Of a stretch of 64,000 nt of DNA, positions 33,368 to 42,478 are shown piece by piece (position 1 is the stretch's first letter; each line of letters opens with the position of its first letter). The position numbers and the translations under genes are program-made. The stretch covers positions 558,001-622,000 of the forward strand of contig NZ_NISI01000002.1 of assembly GCF_002205845.1 (NCBI RefSeq). The letters are read 5' to 3'. The notes below the pieces were generated by a model. That model searched no databases, was not told the DNA's origin, and saw only the letters and a program-made list of their open reading frames with translations. Source of the stretch: Roseateles puraquae (lineage in GTDB: Bacteria; Pseudomonadota; Gammaproteobacteria; Burkholderiales; Burkholderiaceae_C).

Positions 33368-33778
33368 TCAGAGCCGGGTGATCTCCACGCTCTCGGCCGA
33401 GCGGCGGGTGGGGCCGTGGTAGACGGCCTCGATGTTGTTGCCGTCGGGGTCGAGCACGAAGGCGCCGTAGTAGCCCGCGTGGTAGTGCCGTGGGCCCGGG
33501 GCGCCGTTGTCGCGGCCGCCGGCGGCCAGGGTCAGGGCATGGAAGCGCTGGACTTCGTCTGGGCTGCCGGCCTGGAAGGCGAGGTGCACCCGCGACACCG
33601 GGGCGCCCGGGTCGGCGGCGTCCACGTAGAGCTCGTCGGCGAAGAAGCAGCCGGGCGCCTCGCCCAGGGCATCAAGGCGCCCCAGGGCCTCAAGCGCAGC
33701 GCGGTAGAAGCGCCGGCTGGCCGCCAGGTCGCGCACGCGCAGGTGCACATGGTCGAGCAGGCGCCCGACGTGGTCCAT
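33368..33778 (-). CDS. VOC-family (glyoxalase/bleomycin-resistance fold) protein
   Basis: 136-residue vicinal-oxygen-chelate domain. The N-terminal metal-ligand strand is LLDHVHLRVRDLAASRRFY, the central strand is SRVHLAFQAGSPDEVQRFH, and the terminal metal-ligand segment is YGAFVLDPDGNNIEAVYHG. It fits the small lactoylglutathione-lyase-like group. The substrate is unknown. The start ATG lies 1 bp from the upstream PilZ gene's stop, so they form one operon. Confidence 0.85.
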   Translation of the reverse strand: MDHVGRLLDHVHLRVRDLAASRRFYRAALEALGRLDALGEAPGCFFADELYVDAADPGAPVSRVHLAFQAGSPDEVQRFHALTLAAGGRDNGAPGPRHYHAGYYGAFVLDPDGNNIEAVYHGPTRRSAESVEITRL

Positions 33779-33779
33779 G

Positions 33780-34211
33780 TCAGCCAGGCACCTTCAGCAG
33801 CACGCAGCGCACCCAGTGGCCGTTCTCCAGCTCCATCTGGTGCCCCTTGAGGAACTGCTCGGCGGTGGAATTGCGCGCCGTGAAGCACATGCCATGCAGG
33901 ATGCCCATGCGCGGCACCGGGCGCGACCATTTGCGCTCCACGACGCCGTTGAACCAGGACACCTGCTCCTCCTCGTCATCGACGTCGGAGCGGCCGAGCA
34001 GCAGCACGACTTCGTACTTGGCTTCGGTCAGGGGCTCGTTGGCGCTGGTCAGCACCTGCAGGCCGCCGTCGCTCATGTTCAGCACCAGGCCGGCGGGGCC
34101 ATGGCTGAACTGCACCGGCTTGAACACCCAGCCGGGCAAGGAGTCGGCGTCATGCTGGGCGGCAAGAAAGTCGATGCGTTTGTGCTGCCTGAGGTCTTCC
34201 GGGTTGGCCAT
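33780..34211 (-). CDS. PilZ-like c-di-GMP-binding domain protein
   Basis: 143-residue single-domain protein. The N-terminus carries RQHKR (matching RxxxR) and, after a 48-residue spacer, NMSDGG (matching [D/N]xSxxG), the two signatures of PilZ cyclic di-GMP receptors. A beta-barrel-like remainder follows. It is a plausible effector for the diguanylate cyclases at 9.6-12.0 kb. It is transcribed ahead of the VOC gene. Confidence 0.72.
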   Translation of the reverse strand: MANPEDLRQHKRIDFLAAQHDADSLPGWVFKPVQFSHGPAGLVLNMSDGGLQVLTSANEPLTEAKYEVVLLLGRSDVDDEEEQVSWFNGVVERKWSRPVPRMGILHGMCFTARNSTAEQFLKGHQMELENGHWVRCVLLKVPG

Positions 34212-34298
34212 GGGTGCTCCTCCTGAATGGGTGACATCCTAAGCAGAGTTTCGCTGCAGAGGCATGAGATATCCCTGATGTGCCGATTCAGCGCAGCG

Positions 34299-35663
34299 TC
34301 AGCTCAGGCCGCGCAGCACCTCGATGGCCTGCTCCACCCGCTCGATGGCATGGATGGTCAGCCCCTCGATCGGCTTCTTGGGCGCATTGGCCTTGGGCAC
34401 CACGGCCACGCTGAACCCCAGCTTGGCGGCTTCCTTCAGCCGCTCCTGTCCGCGGGGTGCCGGGCGCACCTCGCCGGCCAGGCCGATTTCGCCAAAGGCG
34501 ATGAAGCCCTTGGGCAGGGCCCGGCCGCGCAGCGAGCTCTGGATGGCCAGCAGCACGGCCAGGTCGGCTGCCGGCTCGGTGATGCGCACGCCGCCCACGG
34601 CGTTGACGAACACGTCCTGGTCGCCCGTGGCCACCCCGGCATGGCGGTGCAGCACGGCCAGCAGCATGGCCAGGCGGTCGCGGTCCAGGCCGACCGACAG
34701 CCGCCGCGGGCTGACGCCGCCGCTGTCGACCAGCGCCTGCAGCTCCACCAGCAGCGGCCGCGTGCCCTCCAGCGTGACCAGCACGCAGCTGCCCGGCACC
34801 GGCTCGGTGTGGGTGCTCAGGAAGATGGCGCTCGGGTTGGCCACGCCCTTCAGGCCCTTCTCGGTCATGGCGAACACGCCGATCTCGTTGACCGCCCCAA
34901 AGCGGTTCTTGATGGCCCGCACCAGGCGGAAACTGCTGTGCGTGTCGCCCTCGAAGTACAGCACCGTGTCGACGATGTGCTCCAGCACCCGCGGCCCGGC
35001 CAGCGCGCCTTCCTTGGTGACGTGGCCCACCAGCACCATCGCGCAGCCACGCGCCTTGGCGGTGCGGGTGAGCTGCGCCGCGCATTCGCGCACCTGCGCG
35101 ACCGAGCCCGGGGCCGAGGTCAGCTGCTCCGAGTAGAGCGTCTGGATGGAGTCGATGACGCAGAAGTCGGGCTGCTCGGCCTCGATGGTGGCCAGGATCT
35201 TCTCCAGCCCGATCTCGGCCAGCACCCGCACCTTGTCCCCCGCCAGGCCCAGCCGGCGCGAGCGCATGGCGACCTGGGCGCCGCTTTCCTCGCCGGTCAC
35301 ATACAGCACCTTGACGGTTTGCGACAGCGACTCCACCGCCTGCAGCAGCAGGGTGGACTTGCCGATGCCCGGGTCGCCGCCGATCAGCACCACGCCGCCG
35401 GCCACGATGCCGCCGCCCAGCACGCGGTCCAGCTCTTCCTGGCCGGTGGGGGTGCGGTCGTAGTCACTGGCCTCGATCTCGCTGAGGGTGGCCACCGGCT
35501 GGCTCTTGGCCAGGGCCTGGTAGCGGTTCTTGCCACCGCCCGCGGGTTCGGCGGCGGTTTCGGTCAGGGTGTTCCAGGCGCCGCAGTGCGGGCATTTGCC
35601 CAGCCATTTGGCGTTGGTGCCGCCGCACTCGGTGCAGGTGTAGATGCTTTTGCTTGTGGCCAT
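34299..35663 (-). CDS. radA: DNA repair protein RadA
   Basis: 454-residue RecA-like branch-migration protein for recombinational repair. The start MATSKSIYTC is chosen. A Cys4 zinc finger lies at residues 9-28 (CTECGG and CPHCGAW), Walker A GGDPGIGKSTLLLQ near 95, Walker B-like FCVIDSIQTL near 175, the RadA-specific IKNRFG near 252, and a Lon-protease-like C-terminal domain. Full length. The upstream gene lies only 13 bp away in the same direction. Confidence 0.97.
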   Translation of the reverse strand: MATSKSIYTCTECGGTNAKWLGKCPHCGAWNTLTETAAEPAGGGKNRYQALAKSQPVATLSEIEASDYDRTPTGQEELDRVLGGGIVAGGVVLIGGDPGIGKSTLLLQAVESLSQTVKVLYVTGEESGAQVAMRSRRLGLAGDKVRVLAEIGLEKILATIEAEQPDFCVIDSIQTLYSEQLTSAPGSVAQVRECAAQLTRTAKARGCAMVLVGHVTKEGALAGPRVLEHIVDTVLYFEGDTHSSFRLVRAIKNRFGAVNEIGVFAMTEKGLKGVANPSAIFLSTHTEPVPGSCVLVTLEGTRPLLVELQALVDSGGVSPRRLSVGLDRDRLAMLLAVLHRHAGVATGDQDVFVNAVGGVRITEPAADLAVLLAIQSSLRGRALPKGFIAFGEIGLAGEVRPAPRGQERLKEAAKLGFSVAVVPKANAPKKPIEGLTIHAIERVEQAIEVLRGLS

Positions 35664-35676
35664 GCGGCCATTGTCG

Positions 35677-36381
35677 TCAGTGCGCGCGCCACAGCCGCAC
35701 CGCATGCGGCAGCGACTCGGCCTGCGGCACCCAGCGGTCCAGCGCGGCGCCCAGGCCCACGCCCAGCGCGATCATCAGCAGCGCGCCGACCCAGGTGTGC
35801 TGCAGCGCGCAGCGCAGCCAGCCGTCGCGCGCGAACTGCCGTTGGTGCCGCCACGCGATGCCGCCGGCCAGCGCCGCCAGCGCGACCTCCACCGACACCG
35901 CCAGCAGCACCTCCACCCCGAACAGCAGCGTCAGGCCCAGGCCGAGCACCGCCGCCAGCGCCAGCACCACGGCCACCACCGCGGCGATCGGCAGCAGCAC
36001 CACGGCGCCTTCGTCCGCGCCCGCGGCCAGGTCCACTACATCCAATGCATGGCCACCGGCCCGTGCGCCCGTGCTCGCGATGTCCAGCCCCAGGTCCACC
36101 ACGTCCACCACATCGGCCGCATCGCCCTCGCTGCGGCTCAACAGATAGGCGGCCCACAGCCGCAGCAGGCCCAGGTAGAGCAAGTAGGTCACCCCCAGGC
36201 TCAGCCCGAAGCGCAGCGCCAGCGACTCCGCGCCCGCCACCCGCAGCAGCGCGCCGCTGAGCCACAGGCAGCCGAGGCAGCACAGCGCGATGAGCGTCAC
36301 ATGCAGCCGCAGCCAGCGGTGGCGCTTGAGCCACTCGCGCGTGCGCAGGCCTTCACGGTAGAGGGAGGGGGTGGCGCTCAT
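35677..36381 (-). CDS. Multi-spanning membrane protein of unknown function
   Basis: 234-residue protein starting MSATPSLYREGL, with about five or six hydrophobic helices (near 25-48, 52-75, 120-150, 155-175, 190-210). An Asp/Val-rich loop (DAADVVDVVDLGLDI and LDVVDLAAGADEG) separates helices 2 and 3. No known family recognised. It is 13 bp upstream of radA and probably co-transcribed with it. Confidence 0.65.
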   Translation of the reverse strand: MSATPSLYREGLRTREWLKRHRWLRLHVTLIALCCLGCLWLSGALLRVAGAESLALRFGLSLGVTYLLYLGLLRLWAAYLLSRSEGDAADVVDVVDLGLDIASTGARAGGHALDVVDLAAGADEGAVVLLPIAAVVAVVLALAAVLGLGLTLLFGVEVLLAVSVEVALAALAGGIAWRHQRQFARDGWLRCALQHTWVGALLMIALGVGLGAALDRWVPQAESLPHAVRLWRAH

Positions 36382-36479
36382 GCCCACGATTCTGGCCCGG
36401 CCACCGGCATGACGACCGGCGCCCCGCAGGCGCCTCGGGCACACTGGCGAGCTTTGCTGTAAACGCTCCGGAGCCCCGC

Positions 36480-37109
36480 ATGGAATTCGCCACCTGGTTG
36501 ACCCTCTTCGCTGCCTGCTGGGCGATCAGCCTGTCGCCGGGCGCGGGCGCGGTGGCCGCCATGAGCGCCGGCCTGAGCCATGGCTTCAAGCGCGGTTACT
36601 TCATGACCTTCGGCCTGATCCTGGGCATCCTGACCCAGGTGCTGTTCGTGAGTGCCGGGCTGGGGGCGCTGATTGCCGCGTCCGAGACCGCCTTTGCCGT
36701 CATCAAGTGGGCGGGCGTGGCCTACCTGATCTGGCTGGGTATTCAGCAGTGGCGCGCGCCTGCCAAGCCGCTGGCTGCGGCGGGCGATGCCGGTGTGCCG
36801 GTCACACGGCAGCAACTGGTGTTGCGCGGCTGGGGCATCAATGCGGTCAACCCCAAGGGCACGGTCTTCCTGCTGGCCGTGGTGCCGCAGTTCCTGAACC
36901 TGCAAGCCCCGCTGGCACCGCAATACCTCGTCATCGGCGCCACGCTGGCCTTCACCGACCTCGTCGTGATGGGCGGCTACACCGCGCTCGCCGCACGTGT
37001 GCTGGCGGCACTGAAGAGCGAGAGCCACATCAAGACGCTCAATCGCGTGTTCGGCTCGCTGTTCGTGACGGCCGGCGTGCTGCTGGCCAGCTTCAAGCGC
37101 GCCGCCTGA
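36480..37109 (+). CDS. LysE/RhtB-family amino-acid exporter
   Basis: 209-residue inner-membrane exporter with six hydrophobic helices. The LysE signature is near the start (WAISLSPGAGAVAAMSAGLSHG), and the family segment NAVNPKGTVFLLAVVPQF lies near residue 122. Relatives export homoserine, threonine, lysine or related metabolites; the substrate is not predictable. Its stop overlaps the start of the truncated EamA gene (TGATG). Confidence 0.9.
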   Translation: MEFATWLTLFAACWAISLSPGAGAVAAMSAGLSHGFKRGYFMTFGLILGILTQVLFVSAGLGALIAASETAFAVIKWAGVAYLIWLGIQQWRAPAKPLAAAGDAGVPVTRQQLVLRGWGINAVNPKGTVFLLAVVPQFLNLQAPLAPQYLVIGATLAFTDLVVMGGYTALAARVLAALKSESHIKTLNRVFGSLFVTAGVLLASFKRAA

Positions 37110-37393
37110 TGCCAGGCGACAAGACGACCCGTCGCATCCCCACCTGGCTGCTCTTCCTGGCCCCGGTGGCGATCTGGGCGAGCACCTGGCACGTCATCCT
37201 TTACCAACTGGCCTCGCCGGTGCCGGCGCTCACCTCCGTGGGCTGGCGCTTCCTGATCTCGGCTGCGCTGCTGGCCGCCTTCGCGCGCTGGCAGGGCCAG
37301 TCGCTGAAGCTGCCGCTCCAGGCGCACGGCTTTGCGATGGCCACCGGCGTCATCCAGTACGCCGGCAACTACTGGTCCATTACCTGCGAATAA
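37109..37393 (+). pseudogene. EamA/DMT-family transporter, truncated by the mobile element
   Basis: The first 90 or so codons encode the N-terminal part of a DMT permease (LLFLAPVAIWASTWHVILYQ, then GWRFLISAALLAAFARWQGQ). The reading frame stops after GNYWSITCE, whereas full-length EamA proteins have about 300 residues and ten helices. The homology and GC-rich composition end together near 37385, where the AT-richer recombinase module begins, so it is an insertion-disrupted gene. The missing 3' part is not present elsewhere in the window. Confidence 0.85.
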
Positions 37394-37406
37394 ACCCTCA
37401 TGGACG

Positions 37407-37444
37407 CACACTTCCATTAACACAACCATGGACATGGAAGTGTG
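37407..37444. repeat. Inverted repeat at the left end of the element
   Basis: Perfect 11-bp arms CACACTTCCAT and ATGGAAGTGTG flank a 16-bp centre, 14-50 bp inside the EamA breakpoint and ahead of the first recombinase gene. CATGGAC motifs repeat nearby. It is a likely recombinase-binding/crossover site, though it could also act in expression control. Confidence 0.6.
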
Positions 37445-37507
37445 AGGCTGCTGCTCTCGTCTTGACTGTGTTTAAGCCACACGCGCCTCTTTCCATGGGA
37501 GGGTGTC

Positions 37508-38770
37508 TTGGCTCGCTTAGACCTTTGCTTATTCGAACCCTGGCAATTTGCAGCAGCTGACTCTGGTCCGTCTGAATGGACTCGAGCCGTCCAAAGGAAG
37601 TCCATACCACGCCTTCCGCAGATATTTTGGAACGGCGGCAGGGGCTGGGCCGAGCCGAATCTGTGGGCGCTGGACGAGTTCGTTAAGCCTCGTGCCGTCG
37701 AACAGACGATCCTTACCAAGATGCGGCACGTACTTTCGTACGCCAATTTTCTCGAAGAGAACGAACTGGATTGGCGTCAATTTCCTATGCGTGTTGACGA
37801 GCGCGCACTGATCAAGTTTCGTGGCTGTCTATTGCGGAAGGTTGAAATGGGCGAGCTCGCAATAACTACTGCCACTGCCCGAATGTCTGCCGTGATTCTC
37901 TTCTACAGATTCGCGCAGTCGAAAAATTTGGTGTCTACACAGGTGCCGATGTGGGAAGAGCGACGAGTCGTTGTTCGATACGTCGACTCGGTTGGATTTG
38001 GTCGGAGTATGGCGCGCGCGTCCACGGATCTTCATATTCCGATGCGGAGGCGCGTTGGTAATTCTCTTGAGGACGGGCTTTATCCTCTGTCCGCGACAGA
38101 TGTCAGGGCGCTCTTTGCCTACCTAAAGAGTAATCAGACGACTGAGCTCGCTTTGATGTTGCTCATTGGCCTGTATACAGGCGCTCGGATTGGAACGATA
38201 ACGACACTTGGAAAAAGAAACCTTCGCGCTGCTAGGCCAGATCCGCAGCTTAAAGACATACACCTAATTCGGATAGGACCCGGAACAAGTGTGAAAACGA
38301 AGTTCGATGTCAGTGGCGATCTAATGGTCCCAACAGAATTGTTGCTCCGGCTTGTGGCCTACAGCGAGAGTACGGAAAGACTCAAGAGAGAAGCGCGAGC
38401 GGATGACAAAGATAAGAATATATTGTTTTTGACGCGGCGAGCGAAACGATATTCAGTTAACACGGTTGATCGGCTGGTCGAAAAAATGCGCGCCGAGGCC
38501 ATTCGGCAAGGTCTGCAATTTATGGATTCCTTCAGATTCCACCAAACGCGGGCGACTTTCGGTACTCAGCTCATGAGAATGTTACTCGGTGTAATGAGTG
38601 CCACGAATGCGCTTGATTTTGTTCGCAGTGCAATGCTCCATAAATCCGAAGCGACCACGATGCGCTATATCAAATTCATTGAAAACTCGAAGGCTAAGCA
38701 AGAACTCTCTAGCGAATACAGCAGGCTCTTTACCGGGGTCGAGGAAAAGTGGGGCGGACGTGAACCGTGA
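37508..38770 (+). CDS. Tyrosine recombinase 1 of the trio
   Basis: 420-residue site-specific recombinase. It has a SAM-like core-binding region (about residues 60-150) and a C-terminal catalytic domain: Arg I in LYTGARIGTITTL near 222, His/Arg II in FRFHQTRATFG near 345, and His III with the Tyr nucleophile in LHKSEATTMRYIKF near 380-388. All catalytic residues appear present. It is the first gene of the element and probably performs strand exchange with the two larger partners. Confidence 0.9.
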   Translation: MARLDLCLFEPWQFAAADSGPSEWTRAVQRKSIPRLPQIFWNGGRGWAEPNLWALDEFVKPRAVEQTILTKMRHVLSYANFLEENELDWRQFPMRVDERALIKFRGCLLRKVEMGELAITTATARMSAVILFYRFAQSKNLVSTQVPMWEERRVVVRYVDSVGFGRSMARASTDLHIPMRRRVGNSLEDGLYPLSATDVRALFAYLKSNQTTELALMLLIGLYTGARIGTITTLGKRNLRAARPDPQLKDIHLIRIGPGTSVKTKFDVSGDLMVPTELLLRLVAYSESTERLKREARADDKDKNILFLTRRAKRYSVNTVDRLVEKMRAEAIRQGLQFMDSFRFHQTRATFGTQLMRMLLGVMSATNALDFVRSAMLHKSEATTMRYIKFIENSKAKQELSSEYSRLFTGVEEKWGGREP

Positions 38771-40430
38771 AGGCCCCTCCGGCTTGATCCCTGACTTGAC
38801 CTTTCCGGGGGTGGAGTTTGCTGCGATGGCCACGCCGTGGGACTTGACCGGGATGCTATACCGTGGGAATAGTGGTTTGGGGGTCCGTGAAGCCGCTGCA
38901 CAAATTGCGGCGCGCTCCGCTGGCCCACCAATCATGTCTAGGCTTCCGGTAGTGCAGGCGTTTCATCGCTTCTTCCTCGGGCAGATCGCGAGCGGGATTT
39001 CAAAGACCTCGGTGGGTATTGCAATATCTCGAGCTCGCAACTTTGTGGCGTACGTGGATAGGGTTGGTCTGCCTTTCGACATGCAATCCGTGGAAAAGAC
39101 ATTTTTGCACTGGGCCGATTGCCTAGTCCATCGACATCAAGTTGTCAAAGACCTCTCCCCGGATTCGGCATATCAGTTTGCGGCATCTATCTCCAAGATC
39201 TTGGATCAAGTGCTTGAGCGCTCATCTCCGCTAGTCACCGCAACACGATTGAAGCCCAAAAGGTTGCATCGCACCGCAGTTGGAGTGAAGGCTGAGAAGC
39301 AATCGCTGACTGAAACATTCGAATTTGGGCATTTCTTGGCTGATATTTGCGGCGCACTGACCGTGGATAGTATTATGAATAGGGGCCTCCCAGTACAAAT
39401 TGACCTGCGATCTGGAGGGGTATGGCTGCATTGGTGTGGATGGCATGAGAAGCATTTTCAACGGACGTTTGAAATCTATGAGGCTGACAAAAGTCTGAGA
39501 ATTCGATATCCGCTGGTAAATCTCCGGATAGAGGCAGAGCTTCTCATGTTTATTGGTCAAACAGGGATAAACTGCACACAGGCGCTGCGCATGCGATTGT
39601 CGCGGTTTCAATATGCATCGCACATCGATGGCTATCTGGTTCGAGAATACAAGCCGCGTCGGAAAGGCCCTGTGCTATTTGAGATCTTCAAGGAATATCG
39701 TCCGCATTTTGAGCGATATCTCAAATGGCGCGATGAGCTTTTTCCAGATTCTCAAATGCTCTTTCCATTTGTGCGAACTGGGGGCGGGCTTGAATCTGAT
39801 AGGCCAACTTGGCGTATCAAGAAGAAGTGTCCCTCCCTTGGCTTGACGTTCGTTTCGCCTAGGGAACTCCGTAACACGCGCGTGAATTGGCTGCTTCGGA
39901 GGAGCTCGGACCCCGACTTGACGGCAGAGATGGCCCAGCACACGCGCGAGACATTGCTGGAGGTCTACGACCGTCCAAGTCAGCAACGTGCAGGTGTTGA
40001 GGTTCTCCGCTTTTGGTCCAAGCATGACCCTGCGCTCAGCATGACCACCCCGATAGCACCCGGGAAGTGCGATGGTCAACCCGAGCCGGTCAAAGGCATT
40101 CCAATATCGGCGCCACAGCCTGACTGCATTCGCCCTTCCGGCTGTCTATGGTGTTCGCACCACAGAGACGTTGACGACTTCGATTACGTGTGGGCGCTCG
40201 TGTGCTTCGGGCTGCTCAAAGAGTACGAGATGAACCGCCGTCACCCATCCCAAGGTGGCCAGCCAACCGCAGCCGAGCTTTCCATGGGCCGCATTCGAGC
40301 CAAGCTCAAATGGTTCGCTGAGTCCAATCCAGCACGCCTTGCCTGGGTAGAAGAAGCCCATGTGCGCGTCGAAGAAGGCAATTACCACCCTTCATGGAAA
40401 CGTTTGATTCACCAATTCAACTCGCGATGA
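38760..40430 (+). CDS. Tyrosine recombinase 2 of the trio (atypical)
   Basis: About 556 residues from a GTG at 38760, which overlaps the end of recombinase 1; an ATG at 38826 is an alternative. The C-terminal third resembles a recombinase catalytic domain: TGINCTQALRMRLSRF near 290 (Asn where Arg I is expected), LRNTRVNWLLRR near 385 (Arg II), and AQHTRETLLEVYDRP near 405 (His III and candidate Tyr). A Cys/His cluster (CIRPSGCLWCSHH) follows near 465. Its C-terminal coding sequence overlaps recombinase 3 by 37 bp. It may be a non-catalytic or modified partner. Confidence 0.8.
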   Translation: MNREGPSGLIPDLTFPGVEFAAMATPWDLTGMLYRGNSGLGVREAAAQIAARSAGPPIMSRLPVVQAFHRFFLGQIASGISKTSVGIAISRARNFVAYVDRVGLPFDMQSVEKTFLHWADCLVHRHQVVKDLSPDSAYQFAASISKILDQVLERSSPLVTATRLKPKRLHRTAVGVKAEKQSLTETFEFGHFLADICGALTVDSIMNRGLPVQIDLRSGGVWLHWCGWHEKHFQRTFEIYEADKSLRIRYPLVNLRIEAELLMFIGQTGINCTQALRMRLSRFQYASHIDGYLVREYKPRRKGPVLFEIFKEYRPHFERYLKWRDELFPDSQMLFPFVRTGGGLESDRPTWRIKKKCPSLGLTFVSPRELRNTRVNWLLRRSSDPDLTAEMAQHTRETLLEVYDRPSQQRAGVEVLRFWSKHDPALSMTTPIAPGKCDGQPEPVKGIPISAPQPDCIRPSGCLWCSHHRDVDDFDYVWALVCFGLLKEYEMNRRHPSQGGQPTAAELSMGRIRAKLKWFAESNPARLAWVEEAHVRVEEGNYHPSWKRLIHQFNSR

Positions 40431-42478
40431 AGATGCTGCAGGAGCTGAGCTTGGCTTGGGCCGTACCGGGCGTTGGGCCGGATTGTGTGAGCTATCGACC
40501 GCCAAAATGGCCACCGCCGGTTGACTGGCCTGTCAGTTTAGATTCCACGCTGACTCCCGTTTCTTTTTACGGCGAAGACATTTGGGATTTTACTTATTGG
40601 GTTGGCTCGCCGTATAAGCTTAACTTCACCGGGGGGCAAAAGGGATCTAGAGCCGCGATTATCGATAAAGGTAACGCCGAGTTGCTAAAGCTCGTAATGG
40701 CGTGGTTTATTTGGGGTAAGTTTGCGGCAAACAAACCGTCGACTTTGACCTACTACTTCACAACGATCCGTCCGTTGTTTGTTGTGGCTTCCCGGAACGG
40801 AATATTGGCAACCGACTTGATGCGCTTTCCCAAGGTCCTTGATGCGCTCAAGAAGGTGCAAAAGGATAGCAGTTTGGAGAGTTTGCCGCTATTGCTTCAT
40901 AGGCTATGGGATAGTCGGGAAGATTTGGGCATCGTTTTACTCGATTCTTCGAGAATTCAAACTCTGGCTGAAATAGCTTGCAGCCACGATAGAAAGCAGA
41001 CGCCGTACATTCCGCCAAGAATCTGGTCCTATCAAGTTGGGCGCTTGAAGGAGTGTCTGGATGATTACATGTCGCATAGGGCGGCGATCGAGGCTTGCTT
41101 TAACTATTGTGTTGATGCGTACGCACAAATCCACGGCTCGCTTGAGCGGGCCATGATCTTGACGGGCAATAAATCCCCGAGTAAGAAGCCATTTTCAAAC
41201 CAGCCGCAGTCAGCGCATGCAAATAATCTGACGCTGTGTTGTGGAAAATTTGTCGACGTGGCAAGCCGCTATGGCCTACGAGAGTTGTTGGAAAAGTGGG
41301 TGGCGCGAATTGGGAATGAGACGAAGCTGACAGTATCAGACTTCAGTCAATATTTGACTCTTTGCCAGAGAGTCAGTTACGCATACATTTTGAATTTTAC
41401 GGTTCAACGGAAAGGCGAAGCAGCATCACTTCGTACAAGCTGCTTGCTGTGGGAGGACGATCCGCTCGGCAGGATCCCCATGATCTGCGGTGAGACTACT
41501 AAGACCACCACGGACAGCGATGCGCGGTGGCCGACTAGCCCCAGTGCCGTGGTAGCTATTGAAGTCGGAACGAGTATTGCTCAACTGAGGATGAGATGCG
41601 CAGCCGCTCATCCGGAGGTCAACGTGACTGATGCTGACCGTGCAGATCCGTATCTCTTTCATCGCGTCTTCGAGCCTTTTGGCAACGCAACTGATCGTTC
41701 TGTACGTTATTCGATTCTGCCCCAAACTTCTGGCTATTTAAGAACGCTCGAATACTTTCCTCGGCTATTTGATCCTGAACAATTGCGGATAACTCAAGAA
41801 GATAGGCGCATTGCATTAATGTTCACGCCTTGGCTCGATGAAGATGATGATTTCTCAGTGGGGAAGGTGTGGCCTCTTGGTTGGCATCAATTGCGTCGAA
41901 CTTCAGCCGTCAACATGTTTGCATCAGAGCTCTTGAGTGACAGTAGCGTTCAATTTCTCATGAAACATTCTGCTGCAAGCATGAGCCGGTACTACGGGCG
42001 CGGCAGGGGCAGGCTCCGGATCAATGAAGTGGCCACGAAAGTTGTGATTACCTCTATGTACGAAGTGAGGGCGGAAGAGGCGAAGGGGTTGCAATCAGAC
42101 AGGTACGTGTCCCCACTTGGATTCGAGCGAATAAGGGAAGATGTCGTCGACTTGATTGCCAAGAAGGATGCGAAGGCACTCGCGAAGGCTGGCGGGAATG
42201 GCCAGGTGTTCTTTCGCCTAATTCGGCTCGGCGCGTGCACTTCTCAGAGTGACTGTCAGTACGGAGGCATCGAATCCGTTGCGCACTGCGGAGGTGGAGA
42301 GACCGGGAAGCCCTGCTCTGAAGTGCTTTTCGATCGCGAAAAGGAAGTTTCAATCACCGAGGAGTTGCAGGAGTTAGAACTCGAGATTTCTACGCTGCCT
42401 CCGGGCACACCCAGGCACAAGGCGCTTGCCCATGAACGCACCGCACTCGAGAACTATCTGAATGTCATCGCAGAATAA
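40394..42478 (+). CDS. Tyrosine recombinase 3 of the trio (large)
   Basis: 694-residue protein. The N-terminal 330 residues are unassigned; the recombinase domain follows: Arg I in TVQRKGEAASLRTSCLLW near 345, the His-x-x-Arg box in LGWHQLRRTSAVNMF near 497, and His III/Tyr in MKHSAASMSRYYGRG near 525. A Cys-rich segment (CTSQSDCQYGG, then AHCGGGETGKPC) near 615 could bind zinc. It is encoded in the same overlapping unit as its partners. It resembles the large recombinase of Tn554-type or GMT-type elements. Confidence 0.85.
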   Translation: METFDSPIQLAMKMLQELSLAWAVPGVGPDCVSYRPPKWPPPVDWPVSLDSTLTPVSFYGEDIWDFTYWVGSPYKLNFTGGQKGSRAAIIDKGNAELLKLVMAWFIWGKFAANKPSTLTYYFTTIRPLFVVASRNGILATDLMRFPKVLDALKKVQKDSSLESLPLLLHRLWDSREDLGIVLLDSSRIQTLAEIACSHDRKQTPYIPPRIWSYQVGRLKECLDDYMSHRAAIEACFNYCVDAYAQIHGSLERAMILTGNKSPSKKPFSNQPQSAHANNLTLCCGKFVDVASRYGLRELLEKWVARIGNETKLTVSDFSQYLTLCQRVSYAYILNFTVQRKGEAASLRTSCLLWEDDPLGRIPMICGETTKTTTDSDARWPTSPSAVVAIEVGTSIAQLRMRCAAAHPEVNVTDADRADPYLFHRVFEPFGNATDRSVRYSILPQTSGYLRTLEYFPRLFDPEQLRITQEDRRIALMFTPWLDEDDDFSVGKVWPLGWHQLRRTSAVNMFASELLSDSSVQFLMKHSAASMSRYYGRGRGRLRINEVATKVVITSMYEVRAEEAKGLQSDRYVSPLGFERIREDVVDLIAKKDAKALAKAGGNGQVFFRLIRLGACTSQSDCQYGGIESVAHCGGGETGKPCSEVLFDREKEVSITEELQELELEISTLPPGTPRHKALAHERTALENYLNVIAE

